Assembly: GCF_040869045.1 (NCBI RefSeq)
Contig: NC_090322.1
Coordinates: forward strand, 269,850,662 to 269,914,661
Length of the DNA: 64,000 nucleotides
Reading direction: 5' to 3'
Source of the DNA: Eurosta solidaginis
Lineage: Eukaryota > Arthropoda > Insecta > Diptera > Tephritidae
The first letter of the stretch is position 1. Each line of letters opens with the position of its first letter. A model generated the notes under the pieces. The model searched no databases. It was not told where the DNA came from and saw nothing but the letters and a program-made list of their open reading frames with translations. Position numbers and translations under genes: made by a program. Below, one piece after another: positions 42,351 to 55,169 of this stretch.

Positions 42351-45300
42351 ACTAGCCTTTACCCGCGGCCCCGTCCGCAAGAGGAGAAAATTAAATATAT
42401 GGGATATTCACGTTAGCCTGCTTATCAATTTATCTGTTTAAAAAGATGTTTCTGTCTAATACATTTTATTTTTGTAATTGAGTAAAAAAGGAGTAAATGA
42501 GCTGATAACCTGATAGGATCCCCAAATGATCCCGAAATTATCGAGAAAAATCCACGAAATGACCCCGACGCTATCGCGGACAGATTCCGAAAACCATCTA
42601 GAAATATAGTCCCAAAAAACCCGAGATGACAACGATACGATTCTAGACTTATTCAGAGAACCACAAAGAAATGATGCCTGAAGGGTACCAAAATGATCCC
42701 GGAAAATTTCCGAAATGACCCTGCCGGGCCCCGGACGGTCCACAAAAACCATCCAGAAAATATCCAGGAAGGGTCCCTAGGGGATCCACGACGGATCCCG
42801 AAAACCATCCAGAAATGATGCCGAAAGCGTCCCCAAATGATCCCGTATTAGTCGAGAAAAATTCCCGAAATGACCCCGACGGGATACCGGACGGATCCTC
42901 AAAACCATATAGAAATGATGCCGGAAGGTACCCCAAAGGATCCCGAAATAGTTCCGAAATGAACCTGACGGGATCCCAAACGGATCCCGTAAACCATCTA
43001 GAAATGGTGCCGGAAGGTATCTCAAATGATCCCGAAATCACCCTGACGGGATCCCGAAAACCATCTAGCAGTGATGCCGGAAGCTACCCCAAATGATCCC
43101 GCATTAGTCGAGTAAAAGTCCCGAAATTACCCCGACGGGATCCCAGACGGATCCAGAAAACCATCTAGAAATGAAGCCGGAAGGTACCCCAAATGATCCC
43201 GAAATAGTCCCGAAATGACCCTGACGGGATCCCGGACGGATCCCGAAAACCATCTAGCAATGAAGCCGGAAGCTACCCCAAATGATCCCGTATTAGTCGA
43301 GAAAAAGTCCCGAAATTACCCCGACGTGATCCCGGACGGATCAAGAAAACCGTCTAGAAATGAAGCCGGAAGGTACCCGAAATGATCCCGAAAGCCATCT
43401 AGCAATGATGCCGGAAGCTACCCCAAATTATCCCGTATTAGTCGAGAAAAAGTCCAGAAATGACCCCGACGGGATCCCTGATGGATCCCGAAAACCATCT
43501 AGAAATGATGCCGGAAGGTACCTCAAATGAACCCGTATTAGTCGAGAAAAAGTCCCAAAATGACCCTGAAGGGATTCCGAACGGATCCCGAAAACCATCC
43601 TGAAATGATGCCGAAAGGGTCCCCAAATGATCCCGTCTTAGTCGAGAAAAAGTTCCGAAATGACCCCGACGGGATCCCGGACGGATCCAGAAAACCATCT
43701 AGAAATGAAGCCGGAAGGTACCCCAAATGATACCGAAATAGTCCCGAAATGACCCTGACGGGATCCCGGACGGATCCCGAAAACCATCTAGAAATGAAGC
43801 CGGAAGGTACCCCAAATGATCCCGAAATAGTCCCGAAATGACCTTGACGGGATCTCGGACGGATCCCGAAAACCATCTAGCAATGATGCCGGAAGCTACC
43901 CCAAATGATCCCGTATTAGTCGAGAAAAAGTCCCGAAATTACCCCGACGGGATCCCGGACGGGTCCAGAAAACCGTCTAGAAATGAAGCCGGAAGGTACC
44001 CGAAATGATCCCGAAATAGTCCCGAAATGACCCTGATTGGATCCCGGACGGATTCCGATAACCATCTAGCAATGATGCCGGAAGCTACCCCAAATGATCC
44101 CGTATTAGTCGAGAAAAAGTCCAGAAATGACCCCGACGAAATCCCTGACCATGACCCCGACGGGATCCCGGACGGATCCCGAAAACCATCGAGAAATGAT
44201 GCCGAAAGGGTCCCCAAATAATCCCGTATTAGTCGAGAAAGGGCCCCGAAATGACCCCGACGGGATCCGGACGGAACCCGAAAACCATCCAGAAATGATG
44301 CCGAAACGGTCCTCAAATGATCCCGTATCAGTCGAGAAAAAGTCCAGAAATGACCCCGACGGGACCCGGACGGATCCGGAAAACCACCCAGAAATGATGC
44401 CGAAAGGGTCCCCAAATGATCCCGTCTTAGTCGAGAAAAAGTTCCGAAATGACCCCGACGGGATCCCGGACGGATCCCGAAAACCGTCCAGAAATGATGC
44501 CGGAAGGGTCCCCAAATGATCGCGAAATAGTCCCGAAATGATCCCGGAATAGTCCCGAAAATGTCCCAAAATAATCCCGACGGAATCCCGGACGGATCCC
44601 GGAAACTATACACAAATGATCTCTGAAGGGTCCCAAAATAATCCCGGAATAGTTCCGAAAAAGTCCCGAAATGACCCCGGCGGGATCGCGGACGGATCCC
44701 GAAAACCATCCAGAAATTACCCCGGAAGGGTCTCGATATGACCCTAGGGGATTACAAATAAGGTGAAGCTAATTATAAAACCGTGTTAATAAGGCAGCAG
44801 GCGCGTTGGAGCGAATGAAGAGTTACATAGAAACATACAGGTAAAGCTAATAAAAGCGTGCTAACAAAAGCAATTGGTGGAGGGCGGATATCAGGAGGAG
44901 AAGGAGAGGATCACTGATCGTTTTCCAAAATTGTCTAGATCTCGATCTGTATGTGCCAGATACCAAAAACTACTGATTTAGGAGAAAATTTATATTAAGT
45001 TATAACAATTTATAGATTTTACACCAGAGGGGGAGATAAAGGGGGGACGGAGGGTGTCATTGCTCAATTTGTAAGCCCTCGACTTATTTGACCCCTTGAG
45101 TCTGTGATATTGGTGAAGGCCAGTATACGTAAAGTTATAATGTGTAAAAATTACTAAAAAGTAATCGCTCGAAGGGGTCGTGGGACCCCCACCCCTCTTT
45201 CCATGTTCGAAAAAAATTTCGCTAGTAGACTACTGTCTGTGTCCCAAATTTCATCAAAATCCGTGTAGCCATTCCGGCGTGTTTCAGTCGCAAAGGCGAA

Positions 45301-45535
45301 AAAATATAATAATTAAATTATAACTGTTCCTAGGGGGCGGGGACCACGCCCCTTTTGAAAAATATATAGCTAGTAGATCCTTCTAGACTATTGGCTATAT
45401 GTGTGCAAAATTTGATCCAAATCGGTCCAGCCGTTCTTGCGTGATTGAGTCACAAAGACAAACGTCTGGACAAACATCCAAACATCCAAACATCTAAACA
45501 TCCAAACTTTGCCATTTATAATATATATTAGATTA
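42351..45535 (+). mobile_element. Composite non-coding element, copy ii
   Basis: Same start (ACTAGCCTTTACCCGCGG), leader, array and trailer as copy i, ending ccatttataatatatatt at about 45530. Array 42505-44745. The trailer has the compact form cctagggggcgggg where copy i has the 22-G run. Confidence 0.8.
42505..44745. repeat. Minisatellite array ii
   Basis: About 23 units. The landmark tattagtcgaga recurs at spacings near 100 bp or about twice that (for example around 44226, 44326 and 44426), showing the higher-order period. The left edge has the same landmark units as array i (acgctatcgcggac, cgattctagac). Open frames on both strands follow from repeat composition. Confidence 0.9.
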
Positions 45536-45539
45536 GATT

Positions 45540-45945
45540 TGTTCCAAATATGAGCCAAATCGGACATCTAGTCGCTTTCTATTCATGTATGTATTATGTG
45601 TTCCAAATATGAGCCAAATCGAACCACAAATAAGATTTTTTTGTACATCTAGATCCTTGCGCCACCTAACGCCGATTTGTTTATAGGTCGCTTTCTATTC
45701 TTGTATGTTTATGTGTTCCAAATATGAGCCAAATCGGACCGCAAATACGATTTTGTTGAATATCTCGATCCTTGCTCCACCTAGCAGCGATTTTTTTTCT
45801 TATTATTGCATTGTCATCGGATTCTGAACTATATTCCAAGTTTCATGCTTGTAGCTTATCGGGACGTTACTTAAATTTCAATTACAAAATTCGTGTTAGC
45901 CTGTCAACTCAAGCTAAATAAATCTGTTTAATTAATAATAAAGGA
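45540..45945. repeat. Tandem modules of the foldback family
   Basis: About three ~110-bp units (gttccaaatatgagcc, gatccttgc-ccacctag, gcgattt, gtcgctttctattc) in opposite orientation to 34640-34985, ending aagctaaataaatctgttt. It abuts the end of composite copy ii. Confidence 0.65.
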
Positions 45946-45964
45946 ATAAGTGGAATTACTTCAC

Positions 45965-46230
45965 TAACAAGGTACGTGGGAGAATTGGTATGAGCGAAGT
46001 CACAGTCTCTGAGCATATTCACGATTTGTATGAATGCAAGTGCACGAAGAGCTGCTGTTTTGTTGGAAATAAAGGGTCATACATACATAGATGTAATGGC
46101 AAACATGAGAAAATACACAAAGAGCTTTAAAAAGAAAGTACGTGGTTTAGTAAGTCGAAATTTGTTTCGGTTTAACATTTTTAACGCTGTAACATCTTTG
46201 AACATTATTTGATACGTTCGTGTGACATAA
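45965..46230. repeat. Dispersed repeat related to 22659-22990
   Basis: Shares tatgagcgaagtcaca, tctctgagca, gcacgaagag, tgttggaaat and atggcaaacatgag with the other locus; here there is no tandem duplication. Confidence 0.6.
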
Positions 46231-46279
46231 AAAAGAAGCAATCAAAGAAAAAAAGATAATTAAATTGAAATAATGAAGC

Positions 46280-47065
46280 TAAATGGTCATATATCCAACG
46301 ATAACTTCGAAATCGCTAACATGGTTGCAGATTTCTTCAAATCTAATTATTCAAATACCTCTGACCAGCCGCCATCGAAATATCGATTCAGATTGTCTCC
46401 CTGAATTCCCAGACAGTCCCCTATATATGTACTAACGATGTTTTAACCCATCTGGAAAATCTAAAAATTTCTCTAGCGGTCCATGTCAAAACCCGTAAAT
46501 TTTTCTGAAATCGTGTGCTCAATACTTATATCGACCTCTATCCTGTTTGTTTATTGCAGCCCTGAAGCAAGGGATATTTCCAAGATGTGGAAGGAATTAT
46601 TCATAATACCACTGCATAAAAATTTAAGTAAATCGTGTGTTATAAATTATAGAGGAATAGCTAGACTCAGCACTATTCCTAATCTATTCGAATCGATTAT
46701 CACAAAACAACTTGCTTTAAGAGTATCTTCTGTAGTTGACTTCTCACAACATGGCTTTTGCAAGGGTAAGTCTGCTGTGTCCAATTTGCTTGAGTTTACA
46801 ACCTTTGTATCCAACAGTTTTAAGACTAATTGTGAAGTTGATGTTATTTGTACTGATTTTAGTAAGGCATTTGATAAAGTTTCTCATTCGATACTTTTGT
46901 TCGAACCTGATCGGTAAGGCAATGGAGCTTCCCTCTTAGGTTTCTTTTTATTTGAAGGAAAGAAAACAAACACGTATAAATAATACAGATATAATTGTTA
47001 GTCGCGGTTCATAAACGTAACTTATGGTGTTCCACAAGGCAGCCAGTTTTGTTCATGCTGTTCAT
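46280..47065 (+). pseudogene. Jockey-type LINE reverse transcriptase fragment
   Basis: The middle open part (46483-46917) reads as the first third of a reverse transcriptase: IIPLHKNLSKSCVINYRG, LSTIPNLFESII, QHGFCKGKSAVSNLLEF and ICTDFSKAFDKVSH, which holds the first catalytic Asp. After frameshifts the GVPQGS motif is still seen near 47025-47045. Upstream decayed sequence near 46310-46410 (ANMVADFFKSNY in one frame) belongs to the linker before the polymerase. The YADD box is missing. Confidence 0.75.
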
Positions 47066-47924
47066 ACTTAACCTTCCAAGTGTTTTGAAACGTACGTGTT
47101 ACATTTAATGCTCAGTACATATTTTAATCGAAACAGCTGTTGCCTTGTTGATTTGTTACTACCAGACCCTGCAGACGTTGTTCTCCCCTTATCCTTTTAT
47201 TCAATCCTCTCTCTGCATGTCTTTCGCCTTCTCCGTCTTTTCCAACCCTTTTTCTAACTGCCTATCCTTCTCCCCTCTCCGCTATCCCTATCTCTCTATC
47301 TTCGTCTAACTTTCTCACTTCCCAGTCCTCTTCTGGGTTTCTCTCTAGTTCTTTTTATTCTTCTGCATCCCTTCCCAATCCCAATCCCAGTCCAAGTCAA
47401 AATTCCAACTCCAGTACCAGTCCCAGCCATAGTCCTAGTCCCAGTCCTAGAGGGTTGTATGTATTTTTGAATGGTGTTTCATAAAAAAATATAAACAAAC
47501 AATTTCGTTTAAGAAAAAAATTTAGGCTTGGACCACCCTTACCATTTTGAGGTATAAAAATAGATAAGATGCGATTCTCGGACCTACTCGATATGCTCAC
47601 AAAATTTTACGAGAATTGGTCGAGCCGTTTCGAAGGAGTTTAACCACAAAAACTGTGACACGAGAATTTTACATACACGATTTTAACAAACCATTATACG
47701 AATATAGATTTTTTCAAATAATATTAGTTTTGCTAAAATTTCACCTAACTTACTGAAATCCAGAGAATTTTTGCTGTCCCGTACAAATGCATGGTAAGTT
47801 TGAATTTTTGCACATACATATGTACATGCGTATAACAATATTTCAAAAACAGGTTTCTATCGTCATTTAGACATGCACAGCACAATATTAATGCAGTAAT
47901 TAGTTTGTGTGAAAAATTTTTATA
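47066..47924. other. Non-coding; pyrimidine-rich tract
   Basis: 47110-47145 has atcgaaacagctgttgcc, a scrap of the tRNA-like TIR. 47170-47450 is C/T-rich grading into imperfect 'cccagtc' repeats (47380-47450). The remainder is AT-rich without a gene. Confidence 0.45.
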
Positions 47925-48030
47925 ATTTATTTAATAATTTGGGAAAAATTAAAAAATTGCTTGAAATAAATGTTTTCATACATTTAAAGCAATACGGGCA
48001 ATCCCCGATTAACTCATACAAACTGAAAAA
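47925..48030. repeat. Partial copy of the tRNA-like TIR element (distal end and interior)
   Basis: aatttgggaaaaatt then aaataaatgttttcatac, acgggcaatccccgatt: the distal end and the interior next to the right arm of 2212-2674, with the arm itself missing. Confidence 0.65.
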
Positions 48031-48057
48031 TTTTTAGTTATGGTCGACAACTAAAGC

Positions 48058-49945
48058 AATTAAGGAAGCTAAGTTCGGGTGTAACCGAACATTACATACT
48101 CAGCTGAGAGCTTTGTAGAAAAAATAAGGGAAAATCACCATTTAGCATAATGAACCTAGGGTAACCCTGGAATGTGTTTGTATGACATGAGTTTCAAATG
48201 GAAGGTATTAAAGAGTATTTTAAAAGGGAGTGGGCCATAGCTCTATAGGTGGACGCCATTTCGGGATATCGCCATAAAGGTGGACCAGGGGTGACTCTAG
48301 AATGTGTGTTGTACTATATGTTTATCAAATGAAAGGTGTTAATGGGTATTCGCCTTTTCGAGATATGGCCACAAAGGTGGACCAGGGGTGACTCCAGAAT
48401 GTGTTTTTACGATAAGGGTATCAAATTAAAGGTATTAATGAGGGTTTTAAAAGGGAGTGGCCCATAGTTTATTTATTTATTTAGAGTTTGTACAAGGAAG
48501 ACTTAGTTTTTTAGGCAGTACATCAATCCGATTAAGTACAAAAAGAAATTTACTTATTCATCTAAAGATATAACGTAACATATATAAATACAGAAAAGTT
48601 AATTACATACAAATTTTCAATAGTATGTAATATCTATCATACATTCACTTAAAACTTTAAAGATTTAGAATAACTTAAGAGTTGAGAAAATGCTGCTAGT
48701 TTGAAACATCCTGCTTTTTTAATAGTTTTTGTTTTGGAGGGAAGTGAGTTGCGTTTTCGAGATATCGACCAAAATGGGGACAGGGTGACCCAGAACATCA
48801 TCTGTCGGGTACCGCTAATTTATTTATATATGTCATACCACGAACAGTATTCCTGCCAAGATTCCAAGGGCTTTTGATTTCGTCCTGCAGAACTTTTTCA
48901 TTTTCTTCTACTTAATATGGTACGTGTCACACCCATTTTACAAAGTTTTTTCTAAAGTTATATTTTGCGTCAATAAACCAATCCAGTTACCATTTTTCAT
49001 CTTTTTTTTCAAATTTGGTACAGAATTATGGGATTTTTTTAATTTTTCGTAATTTTCGATATCCAAAAAGTGGGCGTGGTCATAGTCGGATTTCGGCTAT
49101 TTTTTATACCAAGATAAAGTGAGTTCAGATAAGTACGTAAACTCAGTTTAGTAAATATATATCGATTTTTGCTCAAGTTATCGTGCTAACGGCCGAGCGG
49201 AAGGACAGACGGTCGACTGTGTATAAAAACTGGGCGCGGCTTCAACCGATTTCGCCCATTTTCACAGAAAACAGTTATCGTCATAGAATCTATGCACCTA
49301 CCAAATTTCACAAGGATTGGTAAATTTTTGTTCGACTTATGGGCTTAAAAGTATTCTAGACGAATTAAATGAAAAATGGCGGAGCCACGCCCATATTGAA
49401 ATTTTCTTTCATTTTTGTATTTTGTTGCACCATATCATTACTGGAGTTGAATGTTGACATAATTTACTTATGTACTGTAAAGATATTAAATTTTTTGTTA
49501 AAATTTTACTTAAAAAAAAAAAGGAGTAACGTGCCTGACGAATTTCATCATGATATCTTCAACGACTGCCAATTACAGCTTGCAAAACTTTTAAATTACC
49601 TTCTTTTAAAAGTGGGTGGTGCCACGCCCATTGTCCAAAATTTTACTAATTTTCTACCAAGTTTCATCGCTTTATCCGATATCGTTCATTTTAAATAGCG
49701 ATCTGAGATGAGCGCCCAGGAACCTACATACCAAATTTCATCAAGATACCCCAAAATTTACTCAAGTTATCGTGTTTACGGACGGACGGACGGACGGACA
49801 TGGCTAAATGAATTTATTGTTTCGTGCAGATCATTTTGATATATAGAAGTCTATATCTATCTCGGTTAGTTTATACCGTTACGGATTACCGTTATGCGAA
49901 CAAAGTTAATATACTCTGTGAGCTCTGCTCAGCTGAGTATAAAAA
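48058..49945. mobile_element. Second-family composite element, near complete copy
   Basis: Starts gttcgggtgtaaccgaac, then catactcagctgagagct, and ends tatactctgtgagctctg, then ctcagctgagtata: inverted termini, the last forming a stem-loop. It contains only about three ~130-bp units (48180-48470), then conserved non-coding modules (gggcgtggtcatagtc, gtgggtggtgccacgccc, ggacggacggacgg). A LINE 3' fragment interrupts it at about 48470-48745. The 109-codon open frame at 49369 is not credible as a gene. Confidence 0.75.
48470..48745 (-). mobile_element. 5'-truncated LINE 3' UTR insertion
   Basis: Interrupts the array-adjacent part of the host repeat, which resumes at gcgttttcgagatatcg. On the minus strand it ends in tctaaataaataaataaa, a tail of the type insect LINEs leave. 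No coding part remains. Confidence 0.55.
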
Positions 49946-50143
49946 TGCGTACGATTTGTACCGTATCAAAGATGGAATGCTAAAATAGTTCTATATTATT
50001 AGTGCAGACCGGGTAGGTACGACAGTTTGACAATATGTTGCTGTTGATAAGGGAATGTAAATACATAAATTTAGAATATGATTTCAAAACTCATTCCGAG
50101 CTTATTGTTATTGCAACATATATAGGTGTACTACATATATAGC

Positions 50144-50375
50144 TTAAAGCGGGAGTCATTGGTGCCGTATGTCGTATCGCTGTATCCGTATCTCTAACGT
50201 AATCAGCTGTTTATCGTTACGACGGTAAACCAAAACCCAATTGGTTGGCTACGATACGGTTACGACCTTAGCGGCACCAATAATCGATTGCATTGATTCT
50301 CATAAGGTTGGTCGAATCAGCTGTTATAAGGATACCGATACGGTTACCGATAAAGCACCAATGTCTCCAGCTTAA
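50144..50375. mobile_element. 232-bp MITE, TIR ttaaagcgggagtcatt
   Basis: The left end ttaaagcgggagtcattgg and right end caatgtctccagcttaa are imperfect inverted repeats. The interior has paired gtaatcagctgttt / aatcagctgttat and taatcgatt blocks. Two further copies form a dimer at 54236-54650. Non-coding. Confidence 0.75.
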
Positions 50376-51540
50376 GTATTCTTAAGTTAAAGTATTCTTT
50401 TTGTATTCTTCTTTTTGCCTTCTTCAAACAATGAAAACACGACTGTTTGAAAACGACTTAACATTTATTTTTCCGCCTCTCTCAACATAAGCTTCAAATT
50501 CCGTTCCAATCTTTTATAACTTTTTTGTCGACCCAGTATAATGTACATATGTATGTATATATGTATGCAAGTATTTAAGTAAAGTGTATAAAAAACAACA
50601 AAAAACATAAAAACAAAACCAACTTTACTAGCCGATTGTATAAAACAATAAAGTTAACTCATGCAATACTTACCAAATGTAATAATATATACATACATAT
50701 GTATATGTATACAGAGTGCATAAGAAAATTGGCTCTCAGGTATGGTTGGCGCTATAAGCTATTTCGAAACAGATTTGAAAATCTTAGGAAGTATGTATAT
50801 TCGGCGTACAGTGATTATCTTAACTTAAAAAGAAATTATATTACGTACATTTTCTAGGACACTGAAGGTACTATACTTAAATCAAGAATATTTGTTTAAT
50901 CAAGGGGACACGGGACAGATACAACTATTTCAAGTCTACTCAATTCAGTGGTACTTACGTACAATTTTTCTATGTTACCTCTCGTTTTCAAGTTATCGAC
51001 CAAATTTTGGACCTGGATGAACTTAAGATATTTTATGTCGAAGTGGGTATCACACTGTTTAGAGTATCAGGATAGGATGCATTTCATTTGTATATAGCAG
51101 CAAAACTTGAAAAATACTATCGCTTGTTTCAGAAAAAATTTGCTTAATATATACATTGGGGAGGCTTTTATAAATCAAACAAACCATTTTCTCTTGTCTC
51201 AGCACTTGATATGGTAATATCAGGGTCAAAAATATCACATTCACAGCGGTCAAATTTACGACATTCTATGGTGATAAAAAATTAAAGATGATAAAAAAAT
51301 TAAAGATTTTTTTATATCTAAATCCCAAAATAGATAATTTAATATATGGTAGATGCCATACATACGTTTTAGTTCGATATTGTCGTTCGAAAGGGGGAAA
51401 CTGGAAAAAAATATATTTGATTTTTAAGAACCACTCTAATATACATACGATGCACATATGTATACATGTGCATACCAAATGAACAAAGTGAAAGTTCGGG
51501 AGGTCAAACAAATTGCTCCGATGGAATTACCTTCTTATTT
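50376..51540. other. No gene seen
   Basis: AT-rich; tatgtatgta microsatellites near 50540-50570 and 50685-50715. Open frames of 60-80 codons show no family features. Confidence 0.4.
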
Positions 51541-51655
51541 TATTGGCGCTTAACCGTTTAAACGGTTATGGGCGTCCAATAAGGCGCGCCAGTCGCTTCT
51601 TCGTCGCCAACGCATAGACGTAAATCTTTTGAAGAACTTTTCTCTCGTAATGGAA
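51541..51655 (-). pseudogene. LINE 3'-end fragment, same family as 29320-30160
   Basis: ttggcgcttaaccg at the left is the family's 3' end (minus strand). tcgccaacgcatagac and gaagaacttttctctcg match the decayed coding part at 30010-30075. Confidence 0.6.
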
Positions 51656-52904
51656 TACCATTATTCAAAAGCTGCCAAAATGTGGTAAAGATCAGCTGAT
51701 CCAGTTGAAAATTAGAAGACGAAATATACTTCGAGATATGCAAGAAGTTGAATTCAAACTTATAGTGTAATCAATAGTGTAGCGGATTTAAGGACTTCTA
51801 AATTATTTTGCACCTTCTGTCATCGTTAGAATCGTTGAGCTATCGAATAACTGACATAGATATTCAGTATAGCAAAATATTCTTCATTAAATTAAAAGTT
51901 AAAATTAAACTGATTATTTTCAACTTGGGCTGCTTTCATACTCTCTGTCACCTCGTCAATTTCTCTAGAACTAGTCTAGACTTTTCGCGAACAGCTGCTT
52001 ATTTATTTCTTATTTCTGTATCTGATATTCACGTTTGTCTACTAGTTAAATGTATGTGTGAGTAATAACTTCTGCTCTTAGGTGATGATTGCATGATTCT
52101 CTTTCTTCTTCTCTCTTTTTACGAGGTTTACATGTTTGTGTGGCTGTTTGATTTGATGTTTGCATGTGTGTGGTTGCTTGCTTTGCTGTTGTTGTGCATT
52201 TACATGTTTACTAGCATGCTAAATGGTTAGCGCAGCATGCCTAAAGCGTACTGATGATGAAGGCTTAGCACCCTTCGAAATGGATCTATCTGCGCAGCTA
52301 TGGCAGGTTGTCTGAAAAATTTTCTACTTACTATTCCAAACAAAACATAACAAAATACAATTTTTCAAATTTAGAAAAATTAAAAAATAACAATAATTAT
52401 CATTGGAAAAAAATTATTGTTCTGGCCTTGAGCTCGATTCGAACCTTGTATGAAAAAAATTTTAAAGTGTTTTTTTGTCAATTAAATAAAAAAAAAAAAA
52501 AATTCTCGGCCCACTCCGGGATTAGTGAGGATGATTGCAGAATTGATTGAAGTTTTTTATGAGAAAAAAAGGGCGAAATTCGAAAAATCTCGAAAAACTG
52601 AAAAATTACAAAAAAAAAAAAAAATGCTTTAAAAATTTTTTTGAATTTTTTCCGAAAAGTACATTTAAAAACAAATTTAAAAAAAAAGGATCCCAAACAG
52701 TCAATTTTTGAAAAAGTTATAGCATTTTGAAAACAAGAACGGTGTTTTTTTTTAAATTCATAACTTTTTTTGAGTTGGATGAAAAAATTTGAAAAACTTC
52801 TGAAAAACGTCTTTGGTAAGCTAGAAAAAGAAGAAAAACTTTAAGCCAATTCTAAAGGGGTCGGGTTCAAAATTGGCCGAAATGGGATGGAATACCCCAT
52901 TTAT
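51656..52904. other. Non-coding; possible tRNA-like motifs
   Basis: 52215-52300 holds aatggttagcgcagc and gaaggcttagcacccttcg, a hairpin-forming stretch. 52425-52450 has a reversed B-box-like motif (gattcgaacc). They point in opposite directions, so no SINE is called. 52440-52850 is A-rich low-complexity. Confidence 0.35.
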
Positions 52905-53586
52905 AAATAAAAATAAATAACGGGTACAGACAATAACAATAAATGTTGTGTGTCTTAATATCACTTATAACTAAACAATTCATTTATGAAAATTCGTTGA
53001 CAATAAGTTCTCTACACTTAAGGCAATTTCTTATATAAACAAAGAGTGAATTATAGTTATAATCCTTAAGGATATTTACCACCTTCTGCGGATCTAAAAC
53101 TTTCTCACCAAAACAATTAAACTGTATGTCTTTATATATAGGACATACCCCAATGAAGTGATAGGTGTATTCAGGTACACATAAATTGCACATAGAACAG
53201 TTTTTGGAAAAAACAATTTTAAAACATCGATCATTAAGATTTGGCAAGCCACCCCTTGCTCGGAAAATCAGACTTATGGCGTATGCAGAATACTCATCGT
53301 TAAAATAGGTAGAGTATATAGGGAGCAAGTCGGAGTAAAGATCATGTGACGACTGAAAAGAACTATCGGCATAGTCTGCAAACTCTTTTTGAATCAATTT
53401 CTCTAGTAAAATTGGTATGCTCATATTAAGCGATGCGGAAGAAAAGTCAGAGAGAGGCACAATGTCGACACTTTCATAAACGTTTCTCCACTTTTTGACC
53501 CAGTATGACCCTTGTCTCACTGTCTCCTCTGCTACAACTCGGAGCAGTCTATTTGCTGGCAAACTTAAACAGCGCGCAATATACAT
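52905..53586 (-). pseudogene. LINE polymerase C-terminal fragment with zinc knuckle, 5'-truncated
   Basis: A 200-codon open frame (53586 to 52984) matching the post-reverse-transcriptase C-terminus of a non-LTR retrotransposon: YSAYAISLIFRARGGLPNLN, CSMCNLCVPEYTYHFIGVCP (CCHC), FGEKVLDPQKVVNIL. After the stop a short 3' region ends in ttatttatttttattta. The polymerase itself is absent, as expected for 5' truncation; the open frame is what remains rather than a gene. Confidence 0.7.
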
Positions 53587-53594
53587 AAAGCATG

Positions 53595-54155
53595 TGAACT
53601 CGAGAACTATCTGTTTTAAGAATCATATACATATATTATTTCTAATTGCTGTTTTTATGTACGAGTCCCTTTTTGCTTTTTTGGTCGTAGAGGTTTGTTT
53701 AGCTATATTTTATTGAAATAATTTGTTAAAAATAAACGATTGGGAGCAGACTATAGCACCAATGTGAATATTTGCACTAAATTCATTTATTTGAATTAAA
53801 GACTACCTTGGCCCGGCTCACTTAGAAGCTATAACGCCATAACTATTTCTTATTTTGTGAAATCTATTTCTTATTTTGTGTAATTTTGTGGGGAAAACGA
53901 ACTCGACGCGACGACGTTACAAAACGAAGTCTTTCAATGTTTGTTGGGTAAACAAAACCCAGCTGTTGCCGTATCTACAAATTATCTAGATAATAAAAAA
54001 CCCAATGTTGCCGGACTAAAAAGCATACCAAAGAGGCGGCCTTAAACTGTGACTGAAAAACTGCTCAGTAGTTTAACAGGAGTTTAAATTTGACTAGAGT
54101 TTAAGCAAACTTAGTTTAAGCTTAGCTTAATCGACTACTGAAAACCGGGCCTTAA
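53595..54155. mobile_element. Partial copy of the gcccggtttttcagt TIR element
   Basis: 53930-54155 matches the right part of 23732-24738 (gttgccgtatctacaaat, then cttaaactgtgactga and actgaaaaccgggcc). 53595-53620 (actcgagaactatctg) matches an inner part. The sequence between is not shared, implying deletion or a further insertion. Confidence 0.6.
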
Positions 54156-54235
54156 ACTGTTATTCCTTGTGACCATATTGCACTAAATGATGCATACTTT
54201 TCTGCGCACTTTATACTCTTTTAAGCTGCAGAAAT

Positions 54236-54650
54236 TGGTGCTTTATCGGTAACCTTATAACAGCTGATTCGACCAACCTTATGAGAATCAATGCAATCGA
54301 TTATTGGTGCCGCTAAGGTCGTAACCGTATCGTAGCCAACCAATTGGGTTTTGGTTTACCGTCGTAACGATAAACAGCTGATTACGCTAGGGATACGGAT
54401 ACAGCGATACGACATACGGCACCAATGACTCCGGCTTTATAGGTAACCGTATCGGTAACCTTATAACAGCTGATTAGACCAACATTATGGGAATCAATGC
54501 AATCGATTATTGGTGCCGCTAAGGTCGTAACCGTATCGTAGCCAACCAATTGGTTTTTGGTTTACCGTCGCAACGATAAACAGCTGATTACGTTAGGGAT
54601 ACGACTACAGCGATACGACATACGGCACCAATGACTCCCGCTTTAGATAT
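54236..54650. mobile_element. Tandem dimer of the ttaaagc MITE
   Basis: Two head-to-tail copies of the 232-bp MITE (about 54236-54435 and 54436-54650) in opposite orientation to 50144-50375. The second lacks a few bases at the junction. Both keep taatcgatt/ggtgccgctaagg and gataaacagctgatta. Confidence 0.75.
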
Positions 54651-55169
54651 GGCAGCTCTGAAAGTGGGGTTCAACCTGTCTATGTGAGAGTTTATCAGAA
54701 TATCTTCAATATAGTCAGAAAGGGCGGGAATAAATAAATAATTTTATCTATTTTTAACGAATACCAATAAATTTGATAGAAAAATATCGCAATTTTTAAT
54801 GTACACACATACTTATATTGGAATAGGTATGCCTTTTCAAATTATTTAAAATCATCACAACACTCGCGCTTGCACAGATTTGTGTGTAATAATGTAACTG
54901 TAACTGCTTGTGTGACGAGACACTGCCCATGTAATAACTGTAAAACATATTAACGCAAGATAACAAATGCAGGTGTGGTAGGCAATAGGAATACAAAGCC
55001 ATGGGTAGGTACCTACATAACGATTGTCACTGCAAATAATGTACTGGGGTACTGACGTAACGAGAGTGGCATGGTATTGTGAAGAGGAGAAAGTGAATCT
55101 GAGTGCGCTCTTTGCAATCCATAATAAATCCTGTCATTAATTGTAAAAATAATTCTAAATATATATTTA
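54651..55169. other. No gene seen
   Basis: AT-rich, no recognisable repeat; open frames are short. Confidence 0.4.

Noticed and set aside
43939..44709. 256-codon minus-strand open frame in array ii, and plus-strand frames such as 44127-44519
   Set aside because: Same repeat artefact; both strands of the same units appear open.
49369..49698. 109-codon plus-strand open frame
   Set aside because: Falls across conserved non-coding modules of a repeat family; not preserved in the other copies.
52215..52450. tRNA-derived SINE
   Set aside because: The A-like and B-like motifs are on opposite strands and no tail or TSD is visible.
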